A DNA stretch of 64,000 nt from Steroidobacteraceae bacterium (lineage in GTDB: Bacteria; Pseudomonadota; Gammaproteobacteria; Steroidobacterales; Steroidobacteraceae), in assembly GCA_019187185.1 (NCBI GenBank), contig JABAQU010000009.1:1-64000 (forward strand), in the 5' to 3' direction. A program made the position numbers and the translations under genes. Positions 7,448 through 23,618 of the stretch are shown here, piece by piece; within the stretch, counting starts at the first letter, position 1; the number at the start of each line of letters is the position of its first letter. The notes under the pieces were generated by a model, which saw nothing but the letters and a program-made list of their open reading frames with translations, ran no database searches and was not told where the DNA came from.

Positions 7448-8506
7448 ATGGCGCACGAGCATCGGGAAGAGCCGCTGGGCGAGCGCGCGCAGCACCTGCT
7501 TCGCGTGCTCGTGGAGAGCTACATCCGCGAGGGGCAGCCGGTCGGGTCGCGCACCCTGTCGCGCGATTCGGGGCTCGCGTTGAGTTCCGCGACGATCCGC
7601 AACGTCATGGCCGATCTCGAGGCGCTCGGCTTCGTCTCTTCGCCGCACACCTCGGCGGGCCGGATCCCCACCGACAAGGGCTACCGCTTCTTCGTCGACT
7701 CGCTCCTGAAGGTGCAGCCGCTCGATTCGGCGGAAGTCGCGGAGTTCAAGCGCGAGTTGTCGGCCGGCGCCGGTGACCCGAAGGCGCTCGTCAGCGCCGC
7801 ATCGCGCCTGCTATCGAGCGTCACCCACCTCGCCGGCGTCGTCACGCTGCCGCGCTCGCAGGTGCAGGCCGTCTCCCAGGTCGAGTTCGTGGGTCTTTCC
7901 GAGAACCGCATCCTCGTGATCCTCGTGTTCAACGACCGCGAGGTGCAAAACCGCATCATCCAGGCGGCGCGCCACTATTCGCCCGACGAACTGAAGCGCG
8001 CGGCGAACTACCTCACCGAGCAGTTCCGCGGGCGCACGCTGTCACAAGGGCGCCAGGAGATCCTGCGGCAGCTGAAGGAAACCCGTGAGCACCTGAATGA
8101 GGTGATGGGCAGCGCCATCTCGGTGGCGCAGCAGGTGTTCAGTGCGTCCGAGAGCGGGCAGCTCGAGTACGTGATCGCGGGCGAGACGAACCTGATGGGC
8201 GTCGCCGAACTCGCGAGCGTCGACCGGCTGCGGCGCCTGTTCGAGGCGTTCAACGAAAAGCGCGACTTCCTGCACCTGCTCGACCAGAGCCTGCGCGCCG
8301 AGGGCGTGCAGATCTTCATCGGCCACGAATCGGGGTTCCAGATCCTGGACGACTGCAGCGTCGTCACCGCGCCTTACTCCACCGACAACGAGGTCGTGGG
8401 CGTGCTCGGCGTCATCGGTCCGACGCGCATGGCCTACGAACGCGTGATCCCGATCGTCGACCTCACCGCGAAATTGCTGGGTGCCGCCTTGAATTCGAGG
8501 CGCTGA
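7448..8506 (+). CDS. hrcA: Heat-inducible transcription repressor HrcA
   Basis: A 352-residue HrcA, which normally represses chaperone genes by binding the CIRCE operator. The N-terminal winged helix contains SRTLSRDSGLALSSATIRNVMADLEALG and SSPHTSAGRIPTDKGYRFFVD. The GAF-like C-terminal domain ends with DNEVVGVLGVIGPTRMAYER. No CIRCE (TTAGCACTC-N9-GAGTGCTAA) was found in this cluster, so its targets probably lie elsewhere, for example at groESL. The sigma-32 promoter for grpE lies inside its last codons. Confidence 0.94.
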   Translation: MAHEHREEPLGERAQHLLRVLVESYIREGQPVGSRTLSRDSGLALSSATIRNVMADLEALGFVSSPHTSAGRIPTDKGYRFFVDSLLKVQPLDSAEVAEFKRELSAGAGDPKALVSAASRLLSSVTHLAGVVTLPRSQVQAVSQVEFVGLSENRILVILVFNDREVQNRIIQAARHYSPDELKRAANYLTEQFRGRTLSQGRQEILRQLKETREHLNEVMGSAISVAQQVFSASESGQLEYVIAGETNLMGVAELASVDRLRRLFEAFNEKRDFLHLLDQSLRAEGVQIFIGHESGFQILDDCSVVTAPYSTDNEVVGVLGVIGPTRMAYERVIPIVDLTAKLLGAALNSRR

Positions 8507-8516
8507 GCCCCCATAT
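8488..8516 (+). promoter_or_regulatory. Sigma-32 heat-shock promoter of grpE
   Basis: CTTGAA (8488-8493), 15 nt and CCCCATAT (8509-8516) match the RpoH consensus (CTTGAAA then CCCCATnT) almost perfectly. The -35 lies within the end of hrcA and the -10 just after its stop. The predicted start near 8523 gives a leader of about 30 nt before grpE. Confidence 0.75.
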
Positions 8517-8555
8517 CCGGCGCTGCAGTCTAACTCGTTGATTTGAGGAATATTG

Positions 8556-9089
8556 ATGGCCGAAGCGGAAACCGGCACCCCGGAAGCGGTGGAGCCGCTG
8601 GAGGATCTTGCGTCGCGACTCGCCGCCGCCGAGGCGCGCGTCAAGGAGTGCCAGGACCAGTACCTGCGCAGCCTGGCCGAGATCGACAATGTCAGGAAGC
8701 GCGCCCAGCGCGACATCGAGGCGGCCAACCGCTACGGCCTCGAGCGCTTCGCGCAGGAGCTGCTGCCGGTGAAGGAGGGGCTCGATCTCGCGGTCGAGAA
8801 TGCCGGCAAGGCCGATCGCGACAGCCTCGCAGCCGGCCAGCTCGCGACCCGCGACCTGCTGTCGAAGGCGTTCGAGCGCCTCGGCATCAGCGAGGTCAAT
8901 CCGCTCGGCGAGCCGTTCGACCCGACACGGCACGAGGCCATGATGGTGCAGCCCTCGGAGACGGCCGAGCCCGACACCGTGCTGACGGTCGTGCAGCGCG
9001 GCTACGTCCTGAACGGGCGGCTGCTGCGGCCCGCCCGCGTCATCGTCGCCAAGGCAGCCGACGCAGCCAAGGCGGCCGGCGGCGCTTGA
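8556..9089 (+). CDS. grpE: Nucleotide exchange factor GrpE
   Basis: A 177-residue GrpE, which releases ADP from DnaK. A long N-terminal helix (about residues 18-60; [20 protein letters not shown], then [18 protein letters not shown]) forms the dimer coiled coil. The C-terminal beta domain has [10 protein letters not shown] and [22 protein letters not shown]. The ATG at 8556 follows TTGAGGA and is preferred over the TTG one codon upstream. It is transcribed with dnaK and dnaJ, from its own sigma-32 promoter. Confidence 0.95.
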   Translation: MAEAETGTPEAVEPLEDLASRLAAAEARVKECQDQYLRSLAEIDNVRKRAQRDIEAANRYGLERFAQELLPVKEGLDLAVENAGKADRDSLAAGQLATRDLLSKAFERLGISEVNPLGEPFDPTRHEAMMVQPSETAEPDTVLTVVQRGYVLNGRLLRPARVIVAKAADAAKAAGGA

Positions 9090-9113
9090 ATCGGCGGCAA
9101 TGGACCCCCATCT
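9085..9113 (+). promoter_or_regulatory. Sigma-32 heat-shock promoter of dnaK
   Basis: CTTGAA (9085-9090), 15 nt and CCCCATCT (9106-9113) match the RpoH consensus and have exactly the spacing of the grpE promoter. The -35 overlaps the grpE stop codon. The predicted start near 9120 leaves about 34 nt to the dnaK ATG. Confidence 0.75.
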
Positions 9114-9153
9114 CGGGGGCAGGGTTTCAGCTCAAGAGATTGCGGAGACAGAA

Positions 9154-11094
<1,941 letters not shown>

Positions 11095-11098
11095 CCGC

Positions 11099-12241
11099 AT
11101 GTCGAAACGCGATTACTACCAGGTACTCGGCGTTGCGAAGAACGCGGGCGAGGCCGACATCAAGAAGGCGTATCGCCGCCTCGCGATGAAGTTCCACCCG
11201 GACCGCAACCCGGGTGACAAGGAGGCGGAGGAGAAATTCAAGGAGGCGAAGGAAGCCTACGAAGTTCTCTCCGACACGCAGAAGCGTGCGACCTACGACC
11301 AGTTCGGCCACGCAGGCGTAGACGCCGCGCGCCAGGGCGGCGCGGGTGCGGGCGGCTTCCATGCGGGCGAGGCGTTCGGCGACATCTTCGGCGACGTGTT
11401 CGGCGACATCTTCGGGGGCGGCCGCCGCGGCGGCGGGCGCTCGCAGGTGTTCCGCGGCGCCGACCTGCGTTACGGGCTCGAACTCGACCTGCACGATGCC
11501 GTCTTCGGCAAGTCGATCGAGATCGACATCCCGAAACTCTCCGAGTGCGAGACCTGCCACGGCAGCGGGGCCGCAAAGGGCTCCAGCCCCGTCGAATGCG
11601 ACACCTGCCACGGCAGCGGGCAGGTGCGCATCTCGCAGGGCTTCTTCCAGTTGCAGCAGACCTGCCCCAAGTGCCGCGGGACGGGCAAGATCGTCAAGAA
11701 TCCGTGCGACACCTGCCTCGGGCAGGGCCGCGTGCGGCGCGTGAAGAAGCTCTCGGTGAAGGTGCCGCCGGGTGTCGACACCGGCGATCGCATCCGTCTT
11801 TCAGGCGAGGGTGAGGCGGGGCGCAATGGTGGACCGCCGGGCGATCTCTATGTCGAGGTGACCGTCAAGGATCATCCGATCTTCGAGCGCGACGGCGCAC
11901 ATCTGTCCTGCGAAGTACCGGTCAGCTTCGCGACCGCCGCGCTCGGTGGTGCGGTCGAAGTCCCGACACTCGACGGGCACGTGTCGCTGAAAATCCCCGC
12001 GGAAACCCAGTCGGGCCGCGTGTTCCGCCTGCGCGACAAGGGCGTGAAGCCGGTGCGCGGCGGCGCGCGCGGTGATCTTTTCTGCCGCGTCGTCGTCGAG
12101 ACACCCGTGAACCTGACCGCCGAGCAACGCGATCTCGTGAAGCGGCTCGAGGAATCGCTGAAGAAGGGCGGGACGCGGCACACGCCGCGGGAGAAGTCGT
12201 TCTTCGAGGGCGTGAAGAGCTTTTTCATGGGGGATGCGTGA
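11099..12241 (+). CDS. dnaJ: Co-chaperone DnaJ (Hsp40)
   Basis: A 380-residue type I DnaJ. The J domain carries HPD at residues 33-35. A Gly/Phe-rich linker (about 75-120) follows, then four zinc-binding CxxCxGxG repeats ([32 protein letters not shown]). The C-terminal client-binding domains complete the protein. It starts 4 nt after dnaK and its stop overlaps the dapB GTG by 4 nt, so dapB is drawn into the heat-shock transcript. Confidence 0.97.
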   Translation: MSKRDYYQVLGVAKNAGEADIKKAYRRLAMKFHPDRNPGDKEAEEKFKEAKEAYEVLSDTQKRATYDQFGHAGVDAARQGGAGAGGFHAGEAFGDIFGDVFGDIFGGGRRGGGRSQVFRGADLRYGLELDLHDAVFGKSIEIDIPKLSECETCHGSGAAKGSSPVECDTCHGSGQVRISQGFFQLQQTCPKCRGTGKIVKNPCDTCLGQGRVRRVKKLSVKVPPGVDTGDRIRLSGEGEAGRNGGPPGDLYVEVTVKDHPIFERDGAHLSCEVPVSFATAALGGAVEVPTLDGHVSLKIPAETQSGRVFRLRDKGVKPVRGGARGDLFCRVVVETPVNLTAEQRDLVKRLEESLKKGGTRHTPREKSFFEGVKSFFMGDA

Positions 12242-12981
12242 CGCGCATCGTGATCGTCGGCGGCGCCGGTCGCATGGGCCGCGCGCTCGTCGCCGCGGCG
12301 CGCGATTTCGATGTCGAGGTGGGCGCGGTGATTGCCTCGCCCCGCAGTGCGGCCATCGGCCAGGATGCGGGCGAAATGGCGGGCGTGCGCCGGCTCGGCC
12401 TGCCGATCACTGCCGATCTCGGCGCGGCGCTCGCCGCGGCGGACGTCGTCATCGATTTCTCGCAGCCGCACGTCGCGCGCGACCATGTCGACCAGTGCGC
12501 GCTGGCGCGGGTGCCGCTCGTGCTCGGCACCACCGGACTGCCGGACGGGATCGAGGCGGACTTCGACCGCGCCGCGGCGCGCATTGCGCTGCTCGTCGCA
12601 CCGAACACGAGTCTCGGGGTCACGCTGCTGCGCGATCTCGTCGCACGCGCGGCGCGCGCGCTGACCGACGAATTCGACGTCACGATCGTCGAATCGCATC
12701 ACCGTGCCAAGAAGGACGCACCATCGGGCACGGCCATTGCCCTCGGGCACGCGGTGCAGGAGGCGCGGCGCCGGCCGGTCGACTACGCGGTCGTGCGCGG
12801 TGGCGATGTCGTCGGCGAGCACGACGTGCGCTTTCTCGGGCAGGGCGAGGAAGTGTCGCTCGCCCACCGGGCCACGGACCGGGCAATCTTCGCCCGGGGG
12901 GCGCTCCGGGCGGCTGCCTGGCTCGCGGGTCAGCCGCCGGGCCGGTACGCCATGACCGACGTTCTTGGAATTAAATCATAG
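12238..12981 (+). CDS. dapB: 4-hydroxy-tetrahydrodipicolinate reductase
   Basis: A 247-residue DapB, which reduces hydroxy-tetrahydrodipicolinate in the diaminopimelate/lysine pathway. The nucleotide-binding GGAGRMG lies at residues 8-14. LVLGTTGL and the catalytic [15 protein letters not shown] block are intact. The GTG start overlaps the dnaJ stop. The family normally accepts NADPH or NADH. Confidence 0.94.
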   Translation: MTRIVIVGGAGRMGRALVAAARDFDVEVGAVIASPRSAAIGQDAGEMAGVRRLGLPITADLGAALAAADVVIDFSQPHVARDHVDQCALARVPLVLGTTGLPDGIEADFDRAAARIALLVAPNTSLGVTLLRDLVARAARALTDEFDVTIVESHHRAKKDAPSGTAIALGHAVQEARRRPVDYAVVRGGDVVGEHDVRFLGQGEEVSLAHRATDRAIFARGALRAAAWLAGQPPGRYAMTDVLGIKS

Positions 12982-13108
12982 TGTTAGGCGCTTTACCGCA
13001 GGCTCTTATGAGCTTCGGTGGAGAACTTTTCGGGGTCTTTGCGCATGGACACCCCGGGCGGTCGACCGTACACTTTGGGCGTAATCCGATTGTCGGGTTA
13101 GTCCGTGC

Positions 13109-13145
13109 AAGGCGGGAGGATGTTCGCAAGAACTCCTCCCGCTTT
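13109..13145 (+). promoter_or_regulatory. Hairpin in the carA leader (candidate attenuator)
   Basis: GCGGGAGGA (13112-13120) pairs perfectly with TCCTCCCGC (13134-13142). Inside, GTTC/GAAC closes a GCAA tetraloop after one bulged T. Flanking AAG/TTT pairs extend the stem to about 12 bp, and the 3' arm ends in TTT. It occupies the 190-nt gap between dapB and carA, 26 nt before carA. It could terminate the heat-shock transcript or control carAB by attenuation. No other gene is seen in the gap. Confidence 0.5.
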
Positions 13146-13171
13146 GTGCATGTGAGCAGGGGAAAGATTTG

Positions 13172-14332
13172 GTGAGCGTACCCGCAGTACTGGCGCTGGC
13201 GGATGGAACGATCTTCCGCGGCCAGTCGATCGGAGCCAAAGGCAATACCACCGGCGAAGTCGTTTTCAATACCGCGATGACGGGCTACCAGGAGATCCTC
13301 ACCGACCCGTCCTACTCGCGCCAGATCGTCACTTTCACCTATCCCCACATCGGCAATACAGGCACGACGCCCGAGGATCTCGAGGCGGCGATGGTGCACG
13401 CGTCGGGGCTCGTCATCCGCGACCTGCCGATTGCGGCCTCTAACTGGCGCGCCGTCGAGACACTCGGCGAATTCCTCGAACGTTCGAAGACGGTCGCGAT
13501 CGCGGGCATCGACACGCGTCGCCTGACGCGCATCCTGCGCGATGGCGGCGCCCAGGCCGGCTGCATCATGACCGGCGAGAAGATCGACCCGGCCGCAGCC
13601 GTGCGTGCGGCGGGCAAATTCCCGGGCCTCAAGGGCATGGACCTCGCCAAGGTCGTGAGCGTCAAGCGACCCTACCAGTGGAACGAGGGCTCGCTGTGGG
13701 CCGGCGACGAGGTTCCGCGGCACATGCGCGCCCACCAGCGCCTGCACGTCGTCGCCTACGACTTCGGCGTGAAGCGCAACATCCTGCGCATGCTCGCCGA
13801 CCACGGCTGCCGCATGACTGTCGTGCCGGCGAAGACCTCCGCCGAAGAGGCACTCGCGCTCGGCCCCGACGGCATCTTCCTGTCGAACGGTCCGGGGGAT
13901 CCGGAACCCTGCGATTACGCGATCGAGGCCATCCACCAGTTCCTCGCGACCGACCTGCCGGTGTTCGGCATCTGCCTCGGGCATCAGCTGCTCGGACTCG
14001 CGGCCGGGGCGAGCACGGTGAAGATGAAGTTCGGTCATCGCGGCGCGAACCATCCGGTGCAGGACCTCGACACGGGCCGCGTGATGATCACGAGCCAGAA
14101 CCACGGTTTCGCGGTCGACGAGCGGACGCTGCCGCAGGGCCTGCGCGCGACGCACCGCTCGCTGTTCGACGGTTCCCTGCAGGGCCTCGCGTACACCGAC
14201 AAGCCCGTGTTCGGCTTTCAGGGCCACCCGGAAGCGAGCCCAGGCCCGCACGACATGCGGCCGCTGTTTCAGCAGTTCGCGACATTGATGGTGCGCCGGC
14301 TGCAGAACCAGCTGAAGCTGCGGGCGTCGTAG
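13172..14332 (+). CDS. carA: Carbamoyl-phosphate synthase, small (glutaminase) subunit
   Basis: A 386-residue glutamine amidotransferase subunit that hydrolyses glutamine and channels ammonia to CarB for carbamoyl phosphate (arginine and pyrimidines). The class I amidotransferase nucleophile Cys268 lies in [13 protein letters not shown], and the late GHPEASPGP block supplies the His. The GTG at 13172 or the TTG at 13169 could start it; AGGGGA just upstream serves either. carB follows after one base. Confidence 0.95.
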   Translation: MSVPAVLALADGTIFRGQSIGAKGNTTGEVVFNTAMTGYQEILTDPSYSRQIVTFTYPHIGNTGTTPEDLEAAMVHASGLVIRDLPIAASNWRAVETLGEFLERSKTVAIAGIDTRRLTRILRDGGAQAGCIMTGEKIDPAAAVRAAGKFPGLKGMDLAKVVSVKRPYQWNEGSLWAGDEVPRHMRAHQRLHVVAYDFGVKRNILRMLADHGCRMTVVPAKTSAEEALALGPDGIFLSNGPGDPEPCDYAIEAIHQFLATDLPVFGICLGHQLLGLAAGASTVKMKFGHRGANHPVQDLDTGRVMITSQNHGFAVDERTLPQGLRATHRSLFDGSLQGLAYTDKPVFGFQGHPEASPGPHDMRPLFQQFATLMVRRLQNQLKLRAS

Positions 14333-14333
14333 C

Positions 14334-17554
<3,221 letters not shown>

Positions 17555-17558
<4 letters not shown>

Positions 17559-18031
17559 AACGTACACCAATGACGCTCCGCGGCGCGGAACTGCTCCGCG
17601 AGGAACTGAAGCGGCTCAAGTCCGAGGATCGTCCGCGCGTGATCAAGGCGATCGCCGAGGCGCGCAGCCATGGCGACCTGTCGGAGAACGCCGAGTATCA
17701 CGCGGCGCGCGAGCAGCAGGGCTTCATCGAAGGGCGCATCGGCGAAATCGAGGCGAAACTGTCGTCCTGCGAAATCATCGACCCGCGGTCGCTCGCCGAC
17801 AAGGACAAGGTGCTGTTCGGCGCGACGGTGGACCTCGAGGCCGAAGAGGACGGCAAGCGCGTCACCTACGCGATCGTCGGCGAAGACGAGGCCGATATCC
17901 GCGCCGGGCGGATTTCGATCACCTCGCCGATCGCGCGGGCGCTCGTCGGCCGGAGCGAGGGCGATGTCGTGCAGGTCAACGCGCCGGGCGGCAACCGTTC
18001 GTTCGAGATCGTCGCGATCCGCTACGTCTAG
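17555..18031 (+). CDS. greA: Transcription elongation factor GreA
   Basis: A 158-residue GreA, which enters the secondary channel of RNA polymerase and stimulates cleavage of backtracked transcripts. The N-terminal coiled coil starts [18 protein letters not shown] and has the tip acidic residues in [15 protein letters not shown]. The FKBP-like C-terminal domain ends in [12 protein letters not shown]. The length equals the family norm. The ATG lies in the carB stop (ATGA). Confidence 0.96.
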
Positions 18032-18043
18032 GCGCGGGCCGGT

Positions 18044-18343
18044 TCAGGCGTCGGGGATCACGATTTTCGGGTGATCGGCGCGTGGCCGGTAGAGCACCGC
18101 GACATGGCCGATGCGCGTGACGAGCGCGCTGTGCGTGGCCGCGGCGAGCCGGCTCAGCATGGCGTCGCGCTCGGCACGGTCGGCGCCGCGGACGCGCACC
18201 TTGATGAGTTCATGGTCGTGCAAGGCACGGACAGTCTCGGCGACGACCCCGTCGGTGACGCCGCCGCTGCCGACCAGGATCACCGGGTTCAAGGGGTGCG
18301 CGAGCCCCTTCAGGTGCTTGCGCTGTTTTTCGGTCAGGTCCAT
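18044..18343 (-). CDS. yhbY: YhbY family ribosome assembly RNA-binding protein
   Basis: A 99-residue CRM-domain protein that associates with pre-50S particles. Conserved features are LTEKQRKHLKGLAHPLNPVI, VGSGGVTDGVV (the GxxG loop), HELIKVRV and the C-terminal VTRIGHVAVLYR. It is divergent from rlmE, a pairing kept across gammaproteobacteria. Confidence 0.93.
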   Translation of the reverse strand: MDLTEKQRKHLKGLAHPLNPVILVGSGGVTDGVVAETVRALHDHELIKVRVRGADRAERDAMLSRLAAATHSALVTRIGHVAVLYRPRADHPKIVIPDA

Positions 18344-18369
18344 CGGGCCGATTGTAGGGCAGGAGACGC

Positions 18370-18996
18370 ATGGCGCGCCGGTCGAAGAGCAGCGCGGGCT
18401 GGCTGCGGGAACATTTCACCGATCCGTACGTGAAGCGTGCGCACGCGGAGGGCTGGCGCTCACGCGCGGTGTTCAAGCTCGAGCAGATCGATCGCAGGGA
18501 GAAGCTCCTCGCGCCCGGCATGGTGGTTCTCGACCTCGGGGCGGCCCCCGGCGCCTGGAGCCAGTACGCGCGGCGCAAGGTCGGGCACAAGGGGCGCGTG
18601 ATCGCTTCCGACATCCTCGCGATGGAGCCCATCGAGGGGGTCGAGTTCCTGCAGGGCGACTTTCGCGACGAGGCGGTGTTCGCGCGGTTGCTCGAGCTCG
18701 TCCCGGGTCGCGGCGTCGACGTCGTGCTGTCGGACATCGCGCCGAACATGAGCGGCACCGATGCGATCGACCAGCCGCGCTCGATGTATCTTTGTGAACT
18801 GGCCCTCGACATGGCGGACAGGGTCTTGAAACCGGGGGGCAGTGCCCTCATCAAGACGTTCCAGGGCGCCGGATTCCAGGAGCTCGTCGCGGCCGCGCGA
18901 CGCCGGTTCGGCAAGGTGAGGTTCGCGAAGCCGGCGGCATCCCGCGCGCGCAGCCCGGAACTTTACCTTCTGGCGAGGGACTACCGGATCGTGTAG
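18370..18996 (+). CDS. rlmE: 23S rRNA 2'-O-ribose U2552 methyltransferase
   Basis: A 208-residue FtsJ/RrmJ methyltransferase of the 50S A-loop. [12 protein letters not shown] carries the first catalytic Lys (K36). The SAM site is [13 protein letters not shown] at about residues 53-65. [10 protein letters not shown] and the late ALIKTFQG supply the other catalytic Asp and Lys. In E. coli it is heat-shock induced with ftsH; a weak RpoH-like site (CTTGCG, 15 nt, GTCCATCG; 18317-18345) is present upstream but poor. Confidence 0.95.
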   Translation: MARRSKSSAGWLREHFTDPYVKRAHAEGWRSRAVFKLEQIDRREKLLAPGMVVLDLGAAPGAWSQYARRKVGHKGRVIASDILAMEPIEGVEFLQGDFRDEAVFARLLELVPGRGVDVVLSDIAPNMSGTDAIDQPRSMYLCELALDMADRVLKPGGSALIKTFQGAGFQELVAAARRRFGKVRFAKPAASRARSPELYLLARDYRIV

Positions 18997-19026
18997 CGTG
19001 GCTCTATCGGGAATGAGGTCAACTCC

Positions 19027-20937
<1,911 letters not shown>

Positions 20938-20941
20938 GCCG

Positions 20942-21775
20942 GTGAAGCTCGCCTGCGGGTCGCGGATACTCGACCTTTCGGCACCGAAAGTGATGGGGGT
21001 CGTCAACGTGACCCCCGACTCCTTCTCCGACGGAGGTGCCTGCGCAGATCCACGCGCGGCGATCGCGCGTGTCGAGCAGGTGATTGAGGAAGGCGCCGCC
21101 ATCGTCGACATCGGCGGCGAATCGACCCGCCCTGGCGCGGCCGCGGTGTCGCCGGCCGAGGAGCTCGACCGGGTGATGCCCGTGATCGAGCACGCCGTGC
21201 GGCGACCGGTCGTCGTGTCGGTCGACACGAGCCGCCCCGAGGTGATCCGCGCGGCGACGCGGGTGGGGGTCCACATGGTGAACGATGTGCGCGCGCTCGG
21301 CCTGCCGGGCGCCGTCGCGGCCGTGGCAGCCTCGCAGGTGGCGGTATGCCTCACGCACATGCAGGGCAGCCCCGCGGACATGCAGGACGACCCGCATTAC
21401 GACGATGTCGTCGGCGAAGTCGCGGCCTTCCTCGCCGCGCGGGTTGCCGCCTGCGGGCGCGCGGGCATCGCGCGTGAACGGATCGCGATAGACCCCGGCT
21501 TCGGGTTCGGCAAGACGCTCGCGCACAACGTCGAATTGCTCCGGCGCCTCGATGTGCTCGCGGCGACGGGCCTGCCGGTGCTCGCGGGCCTGTCGCGCAA
21601 GCGGATGATCGGCGCCATTACGGGCCGCGCTGTCGGCGAGCGTCTCGCGGGCAGCGTCGCCGCTGCGGTGATTGCGGTGCAGCGTGGAGCGTGTATCGTG
21701 CGCGCCCACGACGTCGCGGCAACGGTGGACGCGCTGCGGATTCTCGCGGCGGTCGATGGGGGAGACGAGCGGTGA
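20942..21775 (+). CDS. folP: Dihydropteroate synthase
   Basis: A 277-residue TIM-barrel enzyme that joins 4-aminobenzoate to dihydropterin pyrophosphate in folate synthesis; it is the sulfonamide target. MGVVNVTPDSFSDGG (about residues 18-32) and DIGGESTRPGA are the pyrophosphate-binding loops, and GLSRKRMIG is conserved. The GTG start at 20942 follows ftsH, and the stop overlaps the glmM GTG, as in the classical ftsH-folP-glmM cluster. Confidence 0.95.
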   Translation: MKLACGSRILDLSAPKVMGVVNVTPDSFSDGGACADPRAAIARVEQVIEEGAAIVDIGGESTRPGAAAVSPAEELDRVMPVIEHAVRRPVVVSVDTSRPEVIRAATRVGVHMVNDVRALGLPGAVAAVAASQVAVCLTHMQGSPADMQDDPHYDDVVGEVAAFLAARVAACGRAGIARERIAIDPGFGFGKTLAHNVELLRRLDVLAATGLPVLAGLSRKRMIGAITGRAVGERLAGSVAAAVIAVQRGACIVRAHDVAATVDALRILAAVDGGDER

Positions 21776-23127
21776 GCAGGCAGTTTTTCGGCACGGACGG
21801 CGTGCGAGGGCGGGTCGGGGAGCCGCCGATGACCGTGGATTTTGCGCTCAAGCTGGCGAGCGCCGCGGCGCGCGTGCTCGCGCCGCGCGGTGGCACCGTG
21901 CTGATCGGCAAGGACACGCGACTCTCGGGCTACATGTTCGAGTCGGCGCTCGAGGCCGGGTTCGTCGCGGCCGGCGTCGACGTACGGCTGATCGGCCCGC
22001 TGCCGACTCCCGGGATCGCGTACATGACACGCTTTCTCCGCTGCAATTTCGGTGTCGTGATCAGCGCGTCGCACAATCTCTACGAGGACAACGGCATCAA
22101 GTTCTTCGACGGCGAGGGCGGCAAGCTGTCGGACGCGCTCGAGATGGAGATCGAGCGCGAAATCGGCAATGGCACGGTGACGCGCAGTTCGCGCGAGCTC
22201 GGTCGCGCGCTGCGCGTCGACAAGCAGCGCACCGAGTACCAGCGCTTCTGCGCCTCGACGCTCGGCGCCGGCACGACGCTCGAGGGACTGAAGATCGTGC
22301 TCGACTGCGCCAACGGCGCCGCATACAAGGTCGGGCCGCGGCTGTTCGCGGATCTCGGCGCCGAACTCATTCCCGTCGGCAGCGCGCCGAACGGGCGCAA
22401 CATCAACGACGGTTGCGGCTCGACGGCTCCCGAGCTGCTGCAGCTGACCGTGCCGGGCGTGCGTGCGGACATCGGCATCGCACTCGATGGCGACGGCGAC
22501 CGCCTCGTGATGATCGACCACCTCGGGCGCATCGTCGACGGCGACCAGCTGATCTACATCATCGCACGCGCGCGCCAGGAAGCCGGCACGCTGACCGGGC
22601 CCGTGGTCGGCACCCAGATGAGCAACCTCGGCCTCGAGCTCGCGCTCGCCGAACGCGGCATTCCGTTTCGCCGCGCGCAGGTGGGCGACCGCTACGTGCT
22701 CGCGCTGTTGAAGGAGACCGGCGGCATCATCGGCGGCGAGACATCCGGCCATATACTGTGCCTCGATCGCACGACAACGGGCGATGCGCTGGTCGCGGCG
22801 CTGCAGGTGATCGAAGTGATGCGCCGCACCGGGCGCAGTCTCGCGGAGCTGGCGGCCGCGGTATCGCGCTTCCCGCAGGTGCTGCTCAATGTGCGGGTCG
22901 CGGAGCGCTTCGATCCGGCCACCGTGCCGGCAGTGAACGCAGCGGTGGCGAAGGCCGAACAGGGTCTCGGCCGGGAGGGGCGCGTGGTGCTGCGCGCATC
23001 CGGCACTGAACCCGTGATACGCGTGATGGTCGAAGGCCGGGAAGAGGCGGTCACGCGCGCGCACGCCGAGAACATCGCTGCCGCCGTCAAGGCGGCGGTC
23101 GCAGAGGACGCCACGGAAGTGAAGTAA
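21772..23127 (+). CDS. glmM: Phosphoglucosamine mutase
   Basis: A 451-residue enzyme that converts glucosamine-6-phosphate to glucosamine-1-phosphate for UDP-GlcNAc. It begins RQFFGTDGVRG. The phosphoserine loop is SASHN with catalytic Ser100; the next residue is Leu where Pro is usual. The metal loop is DGDGDR, and the sugar loop is GGETSGH. The GTG start lies within the folP stop. Confidence 0.95.
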   Translation: MSRQFFGTDGVRGRVGEPPMTVDFALKLASAAARVLAPRGGTVLIGKDTRLSGYMFESALEAGFVAAGVDVRLIGPLPTPGIAYMTRFLRCNFGVVISASHNLYEDNGIKFFDGEGGKLSDALEMEIEREIGNGTVTRSSRELGRALRVDKQRTEYQRFCASTLGAGTTLEGLKIVLDCANGAAYKVGPRLFADLGAELIPVGSAPNGRNINDGCGSTAPELLQLTVPGVRADIGIALDGDGDRLVMIDHLGRIVDGDQLIYIIARARQEAGTLTGPVVGTQMSNLGLELALAERGIPFRRAQVGDRYVLALLKETGGIIGGETSGHILCLDRTTTGDALVAALQVIEVMRRTGRSLAELAAAVSRFPQVLLNVRVAERFDPATVPAVNAAVAKAEQGLGREGRVVLRASGTEPVIRVMVEGREEAVTRAHAENIAAAVKAAVAEDATEVK

Positions 23128-23137
23128 GGAGCCCGAC

Positions 23138-23560
23138 ATGCGTATCTTCACCACGACCCTGATGCTGCTCGCCGCCGCCGCTGTCTGCGCGGCGGAACCG
23201 CGTACGCCGTCGCCGACAGGCGCCGAGGTGTACATCCAGACGCCGGTCGACGGCGCCACCGTGAAAGGACCGGTCACCGTGCGTTTCGGCCTGAAGGGCA
23301 TGGGTGTCGCGCCGGCGGGGATCAAGTTCGACAATACGGGTCACCACCACCTGCTGATCGACACGGATGTGCCCGCCGACCTGTCCGTCCCGCTCCCGGC
23401 GACGGACAAGATCGTGCATTTCGGCAAGGGCCAGACCGAAACGACGATCACGCTGCCGCCCGGCAGGCACACGCTGCAGCTCGTGCTCGGCGATTACCTG
23501 CACATCCCGCACGACCCGCCGCTCGTGTCGAAAAAGATCACGATTACCGTCAAACCCTGA
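23138..23560 (+). CDS. DUF4399 periplasmic protein
   Basis: A 140-residue protein with a clear signal peptide (MRIFTTTLMLLAAAAVCAA, cleavage near residue 19). The mature domain has VRFGLKGMGVAPAG, NTGHHHLLID and LPPGRHTLQLVLGDYLHIPH. This is the DUF4399 family, a small beta-sandwich with conserved histidines that could bind a metal; its role is unknown. It sits between glmM and tpiA, 10 nt after glmM, behind an AGGAG site. Confidence 0.75.
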   Translation: MRIFTTTLMLLAAAAVCAAEPRTPSPTGAEVYIQTPVDGATVKGPVTVRFGLKGMGVAPAGIKFDNTGHHHLLIDTDVPADLSVPLPATDKIVHFGKGQTETTITLPPGRHTLQLVLGDYLHIPHDPPLVSKKITITVKP

Positions 23561-23577
23561 TTTTCCGGGGCCCGAGA

Positions 23578-23606
23578 TTGCGGAGCGGCGGGGTCGCCGC
23601 TATCAT
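23578..23606 (+). promoter_or_regulatory. Candidate tpiA promoter
   Basis: TTGCGG (23578-23583), a 17-nt spacer and TATCAT (23601-23606), followed by a CGCGCGCC discriminator. The predicted start near 23613 lies only about 6 nt before the tpiA ATG, implying an almost leaderless message. Confidence 0.4.
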
Positions 23607-23618
23607 CGCGCGCCTTTT

